Source of the DNA: Narthecium ossifragum
Taxonomy: Eukaryota > Streptophyta > Magnoliopsida > Dioscoreales > Nartheciaceae
Reading direction: 5' to 3'
Assembly: GCA_963920575.1 (NCBI GenBank)
Contig: OY986969.1
Span: forward strand, 15,671,288 to 15,735,287
Length of the DNA stretch: 64,000 nt
Shown: piece by piece, positions 20,690 to 31,548 of the stretch
Numbering within the stretch: position 1 is the first letter of the stretch
How the letters are laid out: every line of letters begins with the position of its first letter
The notes under the pieces: generated by a model
Seen by the model: only the letters and a program-made list of their open reading frames with translations
What the model was told of the DNA's origin: nothing
Database searches by the model: none
Program-made: the position numbers and the translations under genes

Positions 20690-22139
20690 CGAGTTACAAG
20701 GATTGAAGTTACCATCAACCTCCAGGCTCTACTCGGAAGCTGCTGCCCTCTATAGCATCCGAAGAGGAGACCATAGCTGGCTCTGTATGCTGAGGAGCAG
20801 CCCTTACTCGGATCACCCAGATGGAGGGGGATGCTTCCATCAATCCAGCCTTATCCGCTCTTCTAGATCAGTACGCTGATATCTTCGCCAAACCGTCAGG
20901 ACTTGCTCCCGTTTGAGAGCATGAGCACCGCATACTCGTGAAGCCAGGAGAAGGCCCTATGAACGTGCGACCCTACAGATATCCAAAGTATTAGAAGACG
21001 GAGATTGAGCAACAGGTAGTTGCCTTACTCAAGAACGACATCATCCGGACTTCATCTAGCCCCTATTCATCACTGGCTCTACTAGTCAAGAAGCATGATG
21101 GATCGTGACATACGTGCATCGACTACCGAGCTCTCAACGAGGCAACTGCCAAAGATAAGTTCCCTATCCCTGTGATCGACGAGTTGTCGAACTGCATGGC
21201 GCAACCATCTTCTTCAAGTTCGATCTATGCTCCGGATACCATCAGATTTGGATGTACTTGCCAGATGTAGAGAAGACAGCCTTCCGCACACATCATGGCC
21301 ACTACGCGTTTCTAGTCATGCTGTTTGGGCTGACCAATGCCCCTTCCACTTTTCAGGCGTTGATGAACTCTATCTTCGAGCCCCTGCACCGCAGGTTGGT
21401 CCTAGTCTTCTTCAATGACATACTAATATACAGTCGAAGTTTGCAGAAGCATCTGGGCCACTTGACCACAGTCTTCACTATTTGGGCAGCAGTAGATTCA
21501 CTATTTGGGCCACGTTGTCTCCCATGAAGGCATGGCTATGGATGCTGACAAGATCTCTACCATGATGAGTTGGCCATCCCCTACTACAGTCAAGGACCTA
21601 CACAGTTTTCTCGGGCTTACCAGCTATTACTGGAAGTTCGTACAACATTACGGGACGATCGAAAGATCTCTGACACAACTGCTAAAGAAGGACAACTTCC
21701 AGTGGGATATAGAAGTCAAACAAGCTTTCCAGCTACTCAAGGAAGCAATGATGACCGGCCCCGTCCTCCCCTTGCCAGACTTCACCAAACCCTTCATTGT
21801 CGACTGCGATGCATCAACTATCAGCATTGGTGCAGTCCTTATGCAAGAGAGGAAACAAATTGCCTACTTCAGCTAGGTACTACCTCGTAGAGAGCAAGGA
21901 AGATCAACCTATGAGAAGTAGATGCGGGCACTGGCGCTAGTTGTGCAGAAGTGGAGATCCTACCTACTTGGTTCCAAGTTTATTGTTAGGACTGATCATC
22001 GGAGTCTCAAGCACTTTTGAGAGAAGACTGTGTCGACAGAGGCATAACAAAGGTTGCTTGTCAAACTACTGGAATATGATTTCGACATTGAATATAAAAA
22101 AGTCTCAGAGAACTCAATTTTAGATGCCACACCCTCTCC
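20690..22139 (+). pseudogene. pol: Decayed RT-RNase H of a Reina-like chromovirus
   Basis: The sequence encodes, with many stops and frameshifts, [55 protein letters not shown] and FGLTNAPSTFQALM. The RT active-site region reads VFFNDILIYS, where the family has VFFDD, so one catalytic Asp is lost. The following sequence has the FLGLTSYYWKFV connection and an RNase H start (DCDASTISIGAVLMQE), then TDHRSLKH. Homology stops near 22135; no integrase follows. It belongs with 18730-19713. Confidence 0.85.
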
Positions 22140-22445
22140 CAAGTTTGAGTATGGTTTGGGTCATAATAGGAGAATCTTATTACTTGCCAATTAAGCAAGG
22201 GGATCTTCCCTAGTAGGATTAGGATAGAGTTGAGGCATATAAAAGGACATCCATAGCTTATAATTAGGTATGATGAATTGGATCAAGTTAAGAGTAGAGT
22301 AGTTAGTAATATATCTTAGGAGTAGAGGTAATATGGCTTCCACCTAAATACCATCCCACTTCCACCTCTTTCCCTCTACCGCCGTCCACCGCCGCACGCC
22401 GTCGCGGTCCACCTCCGCCACCGACCACTCCCTAGAGACTTGAGG
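22140..22445 (+). repeat. LTR-A fragment, plus strand
   Basis: Contains agtttgagtatggtttggg, cttattacttgcc and a TATA-like catataaaagga (about 22238), all LTR-A features, and then a C-rich leader. Its last five bases, TGAGG (22441-22445), are the target duplication of the next solo LTR. Confidence 0.65.
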
Positions 22446-24059
22446 TGTGAGGACCCGTCCCTCTAACCTGGTCCGACCGCGTTGGGTTGAGGGTTTGGTT
22501 TTGTGGTTTGGCTCGGTTGGCCTTGGTTTGCGATCGGTTGATCGCATCGCTGCTTTTGGACCCCAAGGGTAATTTGGTAAATTACGCCTTGGAGGTCGGT
22601 TTCACACTCGCGTAGTGTACACACAGCCTTGATTGATGTATATGATTGAATAGATCCAGTAGGAGCATTCATGATTGTCAGATCCGGACAAGATTGCAAT
22701 GAGATCGCAATTTGGAGTCAAATCGGATTCAGTCCGATCAGTTGGCTCGTCAGAACCGGCTAAGCCACTTAAGTGGCTTAACCTCTCTCTCTCTCTCTCT
22801 TCCCTTCCTTCTCCCCCGTGCTCGACCTCTCTGCTTCTCCTTTCTTCTTCCCCGCTCATGACCGCGCTGGCCCTCTCCCTTCTCCGAAGCTCCTTCGCCA
22901 CTATCGCCGGCCGCCGTTCTCCCTCGACTCCCTCTCCTCAGATACGACTAGAGCTTCGCTCCCGTGAGCTCTCTCTCTCTCCCGAGAACCCCAGATCCGA
23001 GATCCTCTCCACCGATCTCCCTTCTCCGGAGCTTCTTCTCCGCCGTCGTCCACCGGTACTCCTCTCCGAGCTCGTCCTCACCCCTCTCGAGCTGCGGAAC
23101 CCCTTCTCCTCTCAGATCCGACACCCTCTCCCCTCATGAGCTTGCTGGAAGCCCTCTTCCTCGCCGATCAATGAACTCCGCCGGCCACTTCGCTTCGCCT
23201 CTCCGCCGCCGCCACGCTCCAGCGCCTGGAACAACGTCGGGAAGATCCGATCCGACCTTCCCTCTTCTTCTCCGAGCTGTGAGGTAGGGTTTCCACCTAG
23301 GTCTTTGATTGCTTCTCTTCTAGATTGATCTGTGATGCATGTTTTTCATTTAGTGGATGTTCTTAGGATTTGATTGTGATTTAGTTGGGTTTTCTAAGCA
23401 TTTATTCCCGGATTTTATCGTATCTCTGTTCTTCGATGAACAGTCGCGTTCAAGCTCGATTTGTGAGCTGTGTGAGCATGATCTCGTGAAAACTTTCAAG
23501 ATGAAAGTTGTAGATCATTGAGTTCTCTTTCGATTTTCGCTGGTTTCGTGTTTTTTTTATTTATATACGATTATTAGTGAATTGTTTTCTAAACTGCTGC
23601 GAAACAAAGATTAAGAAGTTGATTAGTAAAATCTGTGGAAATTAGGCATCAATTAGATCCGATTCTTGGGCTGCATGTTCCTAGTATGCTAATATACATT
23701 TTCCCAAGTTTGTTTTCCAATTCGACGTCATTTGGATGTCGAATTGATAAGATTTCATCGCCTCTAACTAGGGTTTAATGTAGAAATCCAGAATTTGGCT
23801 TTTATTGGATTTTCGATGTTTTACCGTGTTTAAGTCTTCGAGATACATACAATTGGTATGCCTAGTGATATCGAGGGCTAGCATGTTCTAATTGGTGGTT
23901 CTTAGACGATTAATTTTTCGATGCCGGCATGTTTAGTTAACTATTAATCATTCTTGTTCAATTAGCAATTAATTGCATGTCATGCTTATTTACATCGTAT
24001 TGTATGCATGTATACTTAGCTTGTGGTTGAACCATGGGGGTCACGCCCCTTGGGATGTT

Positions 24060-25123
24060 TGAAGCTCTAAGAGGGGGGGGGGGCTTATCTTAGGCTTTAA
24101 ACAATAAAATCAATTAAAGAAATCTTAGTAGGAGGAGTCTATCAAATAATATGTTAGCAATGATAAGAGAAGTAAATCTATGTTAAAGCAAGGATGATAA
24201 GAGATGATAGATAGAGAGATTACACCATATTTTATAGTGGTTCGGCAAACCTTGCCTACGTCCACTCTCTCAAGGCACTCCTTGAGGTTCCACTACTTGC
24301 AAGACCTCTTACAAGTTGTCCACCAAGTTTCCGGGTGCTTGGCAACCTATCCACCAAGCTTACGGGTGCTTGGCAACCTTACAATTTATCCAAGCTCTCT
24401 CTTGGATATTTCTCTCAATGTCTACTTCACACTTGAAGTAGTTTTACGAAGGTTTAGCTCACTAACAAGAGATAGAAACTTGTTAGAATATGATTACAAT
24501 AATCTCTTAGCTCCCTCTAAGTCCTTGGAAAGTTTGCTGGACTTTCTCTTTTATAGCTGAGCTTCCAACCCTTCCAAATAGCCTCCCAACGGCTATTTCT
24601 TTCTCCTACAACGGCTCTTTAACGGCTCTTTTCTGGGCTCACGGTCGACCGTCGCATCGTCCGTGACATCGTCCGCCATGCTTTCCTTGAGCCACGGTCG
24701 ATCCACCTATCAACTGTCACGCCTCACGGTCGATCCACCTATCGACCGTCACGCCTCACGGTCGACCGTCCCATCGATCGTGACATCGTCCGTCAGGCTC
24801 TGTCTAGAAAACAGCTTCCCACAGTCAATACACCCATCGACCGTCACTCCCTTTGAGCCAAGTCACATAGGCCACGGTCTATCGGTCCATCGACCGTCAC
24901 ATCGACCGTCAGCCTAGTTTTCTAGAACATCTTCCGCGGTCAATCCACGCATCAACCGCCATACCCCACGGTCGATCCATGCATTGTCCATCGCATCGAC
25001 CGTCAGTACAAAAACTCATTAAATATGATTTTAATGCTTTCCAAATTAAAGGATAATAATATTAAATCATTGTTTTATCATCAATTATATATTGATATCA
25101 TCAAAACAATATCTGGGCTAACA
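24060..25123 (-). mobile_element. Copia-like solo LTR nested in solo LTR T
   Basis: On the minus strand it begins TGTTAGCCCAGATATTG and ends CTTAGAGCTTCA; on plus it runs TGAAGCTC...GGGCTAACA. The target duplication is ATGTT (24055-24059 and 25124-25128), and removing the insert restores the conserved gggatgtttaga block. A homopolymer of 12 G lies at about 24073-24084. The TGTTAG end and size suit plant copia LTRs, but no coding part remains, so the superfamily is inferred. Confidence 0.78.
24640..25005 (+). repeat. CGACCGTC-type repeat array in copia-like LTR
   Basis: The region is filled with versions of cacggtcgaccgtcacatcg: about twelve ggtcga or cgaccgtc words with irregular spacing. 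Several are palindromic (GGTCGACC). The layout resembles the GATCGATC arrays of the other LTR families but with a different core. Confidence 0.75.
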
Positions 25124-26258
25124 ATGTTTAGATAATTAAATGGGCCGAAGGTGTGTCCTAGTTGATGTATATTGTACTTGTGATTGATTGTTGTAATTGT
25201 GTGGCTGGGGGGTGTGCCCCTTTATAGAAATTGCGGTTGACAGCTGTGGATGCCGTCGTAATGCTGAAATTTGAATTGAGATGTTCGTTTACAGCCTGTG
25301 TTGCTGTTGTTGTGGTAGATAGATCTGTAACTGCTTTAGACCCCTTGCTGTGTTTACCCTTTGGCAAGCTGTAGGCTATGCCTAGCTCTGTATGTTGTGA
25401 TGTCATACTATTGCATGCTTATATTTCTGTATTTCTGTGCCTGAGCATTGCATGCATCTTGATTGCATTAGAAGTCTTAAGGCTAGGTGGTAGGCGATGG
25501 TTTCGATCGTCGATCCGGGGTTCTTGGGTAGCCCGAATCTAGCCCTAGGACCGGGGTTTGGGTAGTCTAGGATTAGGACGTGATTGTCATCACTTATTAT
25601 GTTTGATATCATCGGAGGATTATTAGGTAGGCGGACTGGAATATTATATTGTTTGAGGTTTAGAGGTCGTGTCGGTTCTCCAAGGCCAAGTGCTAAGGAT
25701 GGTTGTCGATGTCCCTGACGTGTGTCCCCAGGCAATGGTTTCGTGCTGGGTAAAGGGTGTTCCCACTGGATCTGGTTCTCGTTTCCTCCCAGCGTGTTTG
25801 GTTGATGTTCCCAGCATGCTCGGTTGAGAAAAGTAGGATCCCTTGGGGAATCGATAGGGGTTATGGGACCCCGTGGCATCCTTTAGACTTAGGCGGAGAA
25901 ACGACATTGTTGTTGTTTCCCTCCCTTTCTGTGTGACGTTGAATAGCGTAGAACCCTACTGAGCTTTGTTGCTCACTCCTATCTGGGCTGCATCAGCGAT
26001 GCAGGTCGATGCAGTCCTTTCCTTTCAGGTGATCTTATGGGCATTGGCGCGTCATTCTCGAGGTGATCGTAGACTTGGAGTTTCGAGGAGTACTTGACGA
26101 TCCTGGAGTTTTCCCTTTTGTTAATAGTTGTACATTTACAGTTATATTAAATGTATAATTTCCCTCTTCGAGGATTTGATTGTCTGTATTAAATTATGTA
26201 ATGAGGGTTGATGAAAGCATTGTATCAGAACCTGTACTAGATAGTGAGATTTGTGATA

Positions 26259-26410
26259 GAAGATTCATATTCATGTTGAATTTTAGAACTGTTAGATTTA
26301 TCGTCTTTATTTATCGTGAAGATTATAAACTGTAGAAGATTCATATTCATGTTGAATTTTAGAACTGTTAGATTTATCGTCTTTATTTATCGTGAAGATT
26401 ATAAACTGTA
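26259..26410 (+). repeat. 76-bp perfect tandem duplication
   Basis: The unit starting gaagattcatattcatgttg is repeated head to tail (26259-26334 and 26335-26410) with no difference seen. It lies near the end of solo LTR T. Confidence 0.92.
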
Positions 26411-26529
26411 CAGGGTTCAAATTGAGAAATACAGGGGAAACTCTCACCATTGAATTTTTTTTAGAGTTTAGGACCCTTACGTCCCAGCCCGGATGGGTTT
26501 TCTGGGTCGGGGCGTGACATGAGGAGCCC

Positions 26530-28518
26530 TAATACGAGCCAAGTTCCAGCTGCCCCAGCAAAGATCGGGTCCCCACCCTGGCATGGACGGATCCACGGCC
26601 AAGGTCAGGTAGGACCCAATTCCTTAGGGGAAGGTTGAGTCTTAGCCGGCCACTAAGGAAACCCCTTCCTAGTTTGAGTTACTTTCCTGGTCTTAGTGGA
26701 GTTAATTAGGGCGTTTGATTCTTCGTTGAGTTTTTTATTTATTTGAGTCCTGGTTGTTATGAGAGTCCTAGTTGGTCATTGCCTCATTAGTTGCAGCAGT
26801 TTGAGTATAGTTGGAGTTTAGTAGGAGAATCATATTACTTGCTCATTAAGCAAGGGGATTTTTGAGTAGGAACTAAAGTAGAACTAGAACTATGTGAAGT
26901 GATGAGTGCATGAAAGTGCACTCTGAATAATCTTATAACCATCTCAATTGCTAGATTATTATCCTTAATCAACATCTTTATTATTATTTTTATATCTATA
27001 TGTTGCTTCACATAGTTGTTTGGAAAATGCAGGAAAAAGGAGCAAAGAAGCTGAAAGGATTACATAGATCAACTTGAAAGATTAAACTGTACCTTCTCAT
27101 GAAGAACCAGATGATGGACCATATATGGTTGGAAAGCTCTTGAAGTCTAGTTTCTAAAGAATTTTACGGCTCGTGATTCCGAGTTTCCTAGTATCAATGG
27201 CGCAGTCTGGATGGCAAAACAGTAAATACTCAGGGAGTCAGATCGATCGCACACCTGGAGAGGGATCGATCGGACTCGGGAATTAAATCTTGACAGAACA
27301 TATGCTTTTCAGATGATCACAGTCAGATCGATCCGACACTCCTGGAAGGATCGATCCTACTTTCCCAGTGAAGAAAATCAACGATTTAGATCTAATCCGA
27401 GGATGGAGAGACTTTGGGCTATAAATAGGACTCTTTTTAGGGTTTGAGGGGGGCTTTTTGGCAGCGTTTGGAGGAGAGGAGATTTTAACTGAGATTTTAA
27501 ATACTTTTATCTGGTCAATAGAAGTATTATAGATTGTTTTATGTGAGATTGGACGAGGGTTCATTCCCTAATCTTACAGGATCTATGAATGAATGAGTTT
27601 ATGTCAAAGCCGGGTTCAAACTAAGACTATTCTTGGTTCATGATTGTTCTTCAGAGCTTAATGGATTCTTCATTAACACTTAGTTATGGGTTCATTAGCT
27701 AGGGTTAATTGAGGGCACTTGGTGAAGACCGCGATCGAACGGATCATCATACCGGAAGAACGAACCCTTGGAATTAAACTGAGATCTTGATTGATTCAAT
27801 GCATACAATGAGTATGTTATGGTGAAATCGGAACCTTAGTATTCATCCATCATATTTTCATAGTTTTCTTATTTCGTTATTAGATCATCTATTTTTGAGA
27901 CTTCATATTTCTTATTTTCCCTTCCTTATTTTCTTTCTTTTCTGTTCTTTAGCATTTTACTCTAATAATCTCTACAAATCTCTGTGGGTACGATACTCGT
28001 CTTGCTGGTATACTGATCACACCGATTCATATACTTGCGAGATATAAAATTTATTCATCATGAAGCCTCTATATAATGAGCTCCATACCTTTGTATTTTG
28101 ATATGCTTTTGATGAATGAAGTAGAGAGTAGTTTAGGAGTAGCTTCTCATAGAGTAATGACTTAATCCTCTAGGTAGGATTATTCAAGGGTTAGTTCTCT
28201 ATCGGAACTATCCAAAGGCTGAAATCTCTTCCTCAAGAGTTCTCTTCAACCGACGTCCACCGATCCACCTTCTTCCTGACCGGTCACTCCTCCGCAGCCA
28301 GCATCACCTCTGCCCATCAGTATTCCCCTCACCTTCACCTTCATCTTCTCTCTCTCTCCACGTCCTTTTCTCTCTCCTCCATGGTTTACCCCTTTCTCCT
28401 AGAACCCTAAAGGTATTTCTCGATCTACCCATAGATAAGGATAAGGAAGAGTCTAAGTTAGGGCTGAGACCCGGCAAGTGACGAGGTACGAGAGCCTACG
28501 AGAAGGCTTATCATATCA
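26530..28518 (+). repeat. LTR-A copy split by solo LTR C3
   Basis: It starts TAATACGAGCC (one base from TGATACG) and passes through gtttgagttactttcctggtc, the TATA-like tctatataatg (28073) and ctagaaccctaaaggtattt, ending CATATCA at 28518. The primer-binding variant TGGTATTAGAGC follows at 28522. The interruption at 26900-28060 is solo LTR C3. This is the 5' LTR of a truncated LTR-A element. Confidence 0.75.
26900..28060 (+). mobile_element. Solo LTR C3
   Basis: The 1161-bp unit runs TGATGAGTGCATGAAAG ... TTTATTCATCA, with a perfect duplication TGAAG (26895-26899 and 28061-28065). A TATA box (gggctataaatagg, near 27417) and the tail ctctgtgggtacgatactcg are present. GATCGATC motifs at 27241-27350 are fewer than in C1 and C2. 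Confidence 0.92.
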
Positions 28519-29150
28519 ACTTGGTATTAGAGCTCCGTTCCAGCGACTGTGCCACCCAGAACCTTCTAGAAGCTGTGCCCATGGCAGGAGCTACCCTTGC
28601 GAGTGCTTCTAGGGAGCAGGATAGCCCCGTATCCCGAGAGGAGATTGAGGGCATCCAAGGGACGCTGTTGACCCTCCAGACATCGCATCATGAGATGCAG
28701 GCCGTGATCCGAGGAATCTCTGAGCGAGTCGCTTTCATCGCGTTACAGATGCATAGACAAGGAACTACAGGAGAGCAAGGTGAAAACCGTAACTCTAACC
28801 AGCTTCCAACTACATATCTTATGTCCCCTAGAACTCCACATTAAGTTGTCCCCAACCAAGGAGAAGTCGGCCCTATCCATGTGGCAACCGGACCTACTCC
28901 TCATACCCAACTCCCTACTCAGCCCAATCATCCGACCCCTGTCTTATCTGGCCAAACAACTCTTCCACTACCACAACATACATCCCTACTACATCAAACG
29001 CCACCACATCAATCTCCTTTTCCTACCTATAATCCACCTCCATATCAGCCTCTACCTCCACCATATGCATCATACAACCCAATTCCTCCACAGCCACCCT
29101 ATTACCCACCTCATATTCCGCCTACATATGAGCCGCCCCATTACCCAACT
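28519..29150 (+). pseudogene. Gag-like 5' region of the truncated LTR-A element
   Basis: A frame near 28521-28844 encodes MAGATLASASREQDSPVSREE and HEMQAVIRGISERVAFIALQ. A different frame (28881-29150) encodes the Pro/Tyr-rich repeats (YNPPPYQPLPP, YNPIPPQPP). The same two parts occur in E3. Frames do not connect, so it is broken. The helical first part and Pro-rich second part would suit a gag N-terminus; I found no matching known domain. Confidence 0.5.
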
Positions 29151-29725
29151 ATGTGTAACCTTGGTATTACTTTGATTTCTGCCATGAGTTCCTCGGAGAC
29201 CCACATATATAGTATGATGGGACTCTACGTATGTTTTATTTCAATCCTTTTTGAGAGAAACCACGAAAAGAGGGAGAGAGATAGATGGTAGAGAGAGAAG
29301 CGGTCAACATGGAGGGAAAGTTAGAGACGACGGAAAGAGAGGAGGGTGATAGGAGAGAGAGAGCGAGAAAGATGGAGAGACATGTCTCTCTCTAGTGCAT
29401 TAATTTGCCTACTCATTCCTCCTTTTTTGTATAATACGTATTTGTTACAGGGGAATCCTTGTGTAACCACTGTATTACTATATTTTTGTCATGAGTCCAT
29501 TATATTATATCAGAGTCCCAGATTGTGGGATGGGAATCCCCGTATGTTTTCCTTCAATCCTTTTGACGAGGGAGTTAAACTCTTTACTACTTTTAGAGGG
29601 ATATTTGAGATAAAGAGGAACTTGGGGAGTCAGGGAGAGATATACAGAAACAACGGAAAGAGGGAGGGTGGGAGGGAGGGAGAGAGAGAAAGATAGATGG
29701 TTGAGAGCGGCGGACAGAGAGAAGG
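29151..29725 (+). repeat. Two related non-coding units, purine-rich
   Basis: A segment beginning gtgtaaccttggtattac (29153) and one beginning gtgtaaccactgtattac (29460) are related for about 200 bp. Both pass through gtatgtttt..ttcaatcctttt and end in GA-rich runs (agggagagagatagatgg). The unit origin is unknown. No gene was seen. Confidence 0.6.
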
Positions 29726-30436
29726 CTGACACACTGCTACTGCCTTGAACTAGGGCCACAAACTGCTTGCCTTGTCTGCCTCCAGAGCCACCATCGCCGG
29801 AGCATACTTGGACAAATGAGTAAACCGACTGGCATACTCTGACACACTGCTACTGCCTTGAACTAGGGCCACAAACTCCTGCACTCGAGCCATCCTCTCA
29901 GTCCTCGGGAAGTACTCTTCAAGAAAGAGAGTACAAAACTGGTCCCATGAGAGGGTCCCCTCATCTCTACTGAGACGCTCCATGTTCCACCAGTCCGCCG
30001 CTCGCCCAGTCAACAGATATGACGCTAGGCGGACTTTAGTGGTGTCAGCAACATAGTCAAGAACTGTGAAGTTCTTGACCACTTCCGCCAACCAGTCCTC
30101 AGCGGCCACTGCTCCCTCTACGCCAGCAAACCTCGGGGGGTTGAGCTTCAAAAACTCAGTGAGCTCCCGAGCTGCCCTCGGCACTGAGTCACCTACTGGA
30201 GCCACAACCTCTGGTGCCCTCGGCAACGGCTGCCGTCGAGGCGGAACTCTAGTAACTGACTTGGCCATCTCTGGCTCACTCTCGTCAGGGGACTCATCTG
30301 AGAACTTGTCTGAGGCCTCAACAGTATGGCCCTCCTCCGTCTCTCGCAAAATATCCTCTAGTCCTCGGGTGCGGGGACCACCCCTACCCGAGCCGCTAGA
30401 GGCGCGAGAACCACCTCCACAAAATCTGGGAGGCAT
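29726..30436 (-). pseudogene. gag: Minus-strand gag of Tekay-like element D, truncated
   Basis: The frame starts at ATG 30434-30436 (MPPRFCGGGSRASSG) and encodes an acidic linker and a capsid domain with LNPPRFAG, VRLASYLLTGRAADWWN and FLEEYFPRTERMARVQEF. This matches the gag layout of Tekay-type chromoviruses and E2 gag. It stops before any zinc knuckle. The truncation is marked by a 39-bp duplicated segment of its own sequence (29726-29764 and 29839-29877). No pol is present. Confidence 0.85.
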
Positions 30437-30599
30437 CTGCGTAGAGAGATTAAGTTATATCCAGGGTTATCCAAAAACTGAACAAATCAAGCACAAATCA
30501 ACAATTAAAAATGCAAGGATGCATCTAAGGACTCAATCTAGCCCACCAATATCTCTATACTCTCAACCACCCTATCACACCCTAGGACCTACAGCCTAG

Positions 30600-30611
30600 G
30601 CTCTGATACCA
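30600..30611 (-). promoter_or_regulatory. Primer-binding site of element D
   Basis: On the minus strand TGGTATCAGAGC follows the LTR end by three bases. It is the initiator tRNA-Met type site. Confidence 0.9.
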
Positions 30612-31139
30612 ACCTGTCACGCCCCTCCCCAAATTAATATAAAAATAACCCAAATTTCTCAAAAATTTGGGCATGACCCCTGGGCACAGGCACGTGAGAT
30701 CACTATTACAACCAGTCAATAGATACGAAATTTACACATCCTATGATATTACATCATAATTTACAACATTTATCATAGTTTCATTCTTTCTTGTACATAG
30801 GAGTGTTTAATCTTCCAATTACAACATAATCAGTCCACTAGACTACAATATACAATTTCTTCAGATTTTTCAACACATAACAGGCGTCAAATACACAAGT
30901 TGAGAGTTAAAGTAGAGTACAAAACAAACTTTGGGATACAACCCATATCTCTCCACCTACTACAAAACTAACTCTCAACAATCAATACAAAAATGACGCC
31001 CCGTCATTGCTCACCACCTCCAAGGGGTGTACTGGCCTCGGGCCCACCTCCTGCACAACAAAAACCCAAGCACACATGAGCTCGAAAGCCCAGTAGGAGC
31101 CACCCGATACACTCTAGAACACTGGTGTACACCCACCTA

Positions 31140-31415
31140 TCCTAGTATATTGCCCAGGCATGGTCTGGCTAGTATGGGTAAGTCTTACACGCACAGTCGC
31201 CGCGTCCGGCCGTCAATGCTCGCCCATACCCCTATAGACTCTATACCCAGCCCCAGTATACTAGTATAGGTACAACATCCTATACTAGCTCACTGATCCT
31301 AGTATGGTCTGGCTAGTTTGGGTAAGTCTTACACGCACAGTCGCCGCGTCCGGTCGTCAACGCTCGCCCAGACCCCTATAGACTCTATACAGGCCTCAAC
31401 ATACTAGTATAGGTC
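31140..31415 (+). repeat. Tandem duplicated block in D LTR
   Basis: Two units share gtctggctag, gggtaagtcttacacgcac, agtcgccgcgtccgg, cgctcgccca and cccctatagactctatac. Units begin near 31158 and 31306, about 148 bp apart, with a few differences. Confidence 0.8.
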
Positions 31416-31548
31416 CAACACGCTCTCAAGTCAGGTCAAAACCTCAAGTCAAGTCAGGTCCTTGATCGACATACGGAGATCCAAATCCATCCGTCAACTC
31501 GTCGACATATCCCTTAGACTCTGACTAGTCTAGCTACAGGACCTGACT

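Larger units (their letters stand above)
22446..26519 (+). mobile_element. Solo LTR of a Tekay-like family (family T)
   Basis: It begins TGTGAGGACC and ends GCGTGACA, flanked by a perfect duplication TGAGG (22441-22445 and 26520-26524). It shares with the E1/E2 LTRs the start, ggtaatttggtaaattacgc, and the gggatgtt..agataa block. Without the nested insertion it is about 3.0 kb. There is no internal sequence, so it formed by LTR-LTR recombination. A CT-rich block (22785-23280) gives spurious Ser/Pro/Leu-rich frames. It has no GATCGATC array, unlike E1 and E2. Confidence 0.88.

Noticed and set aside
22675..23287. Ser/Pro/Leu-rich frames of 154 and 107 residues
   Set aside because: Product of a CT-rich leader in the solo LTR; low complexity and no homology recognised.
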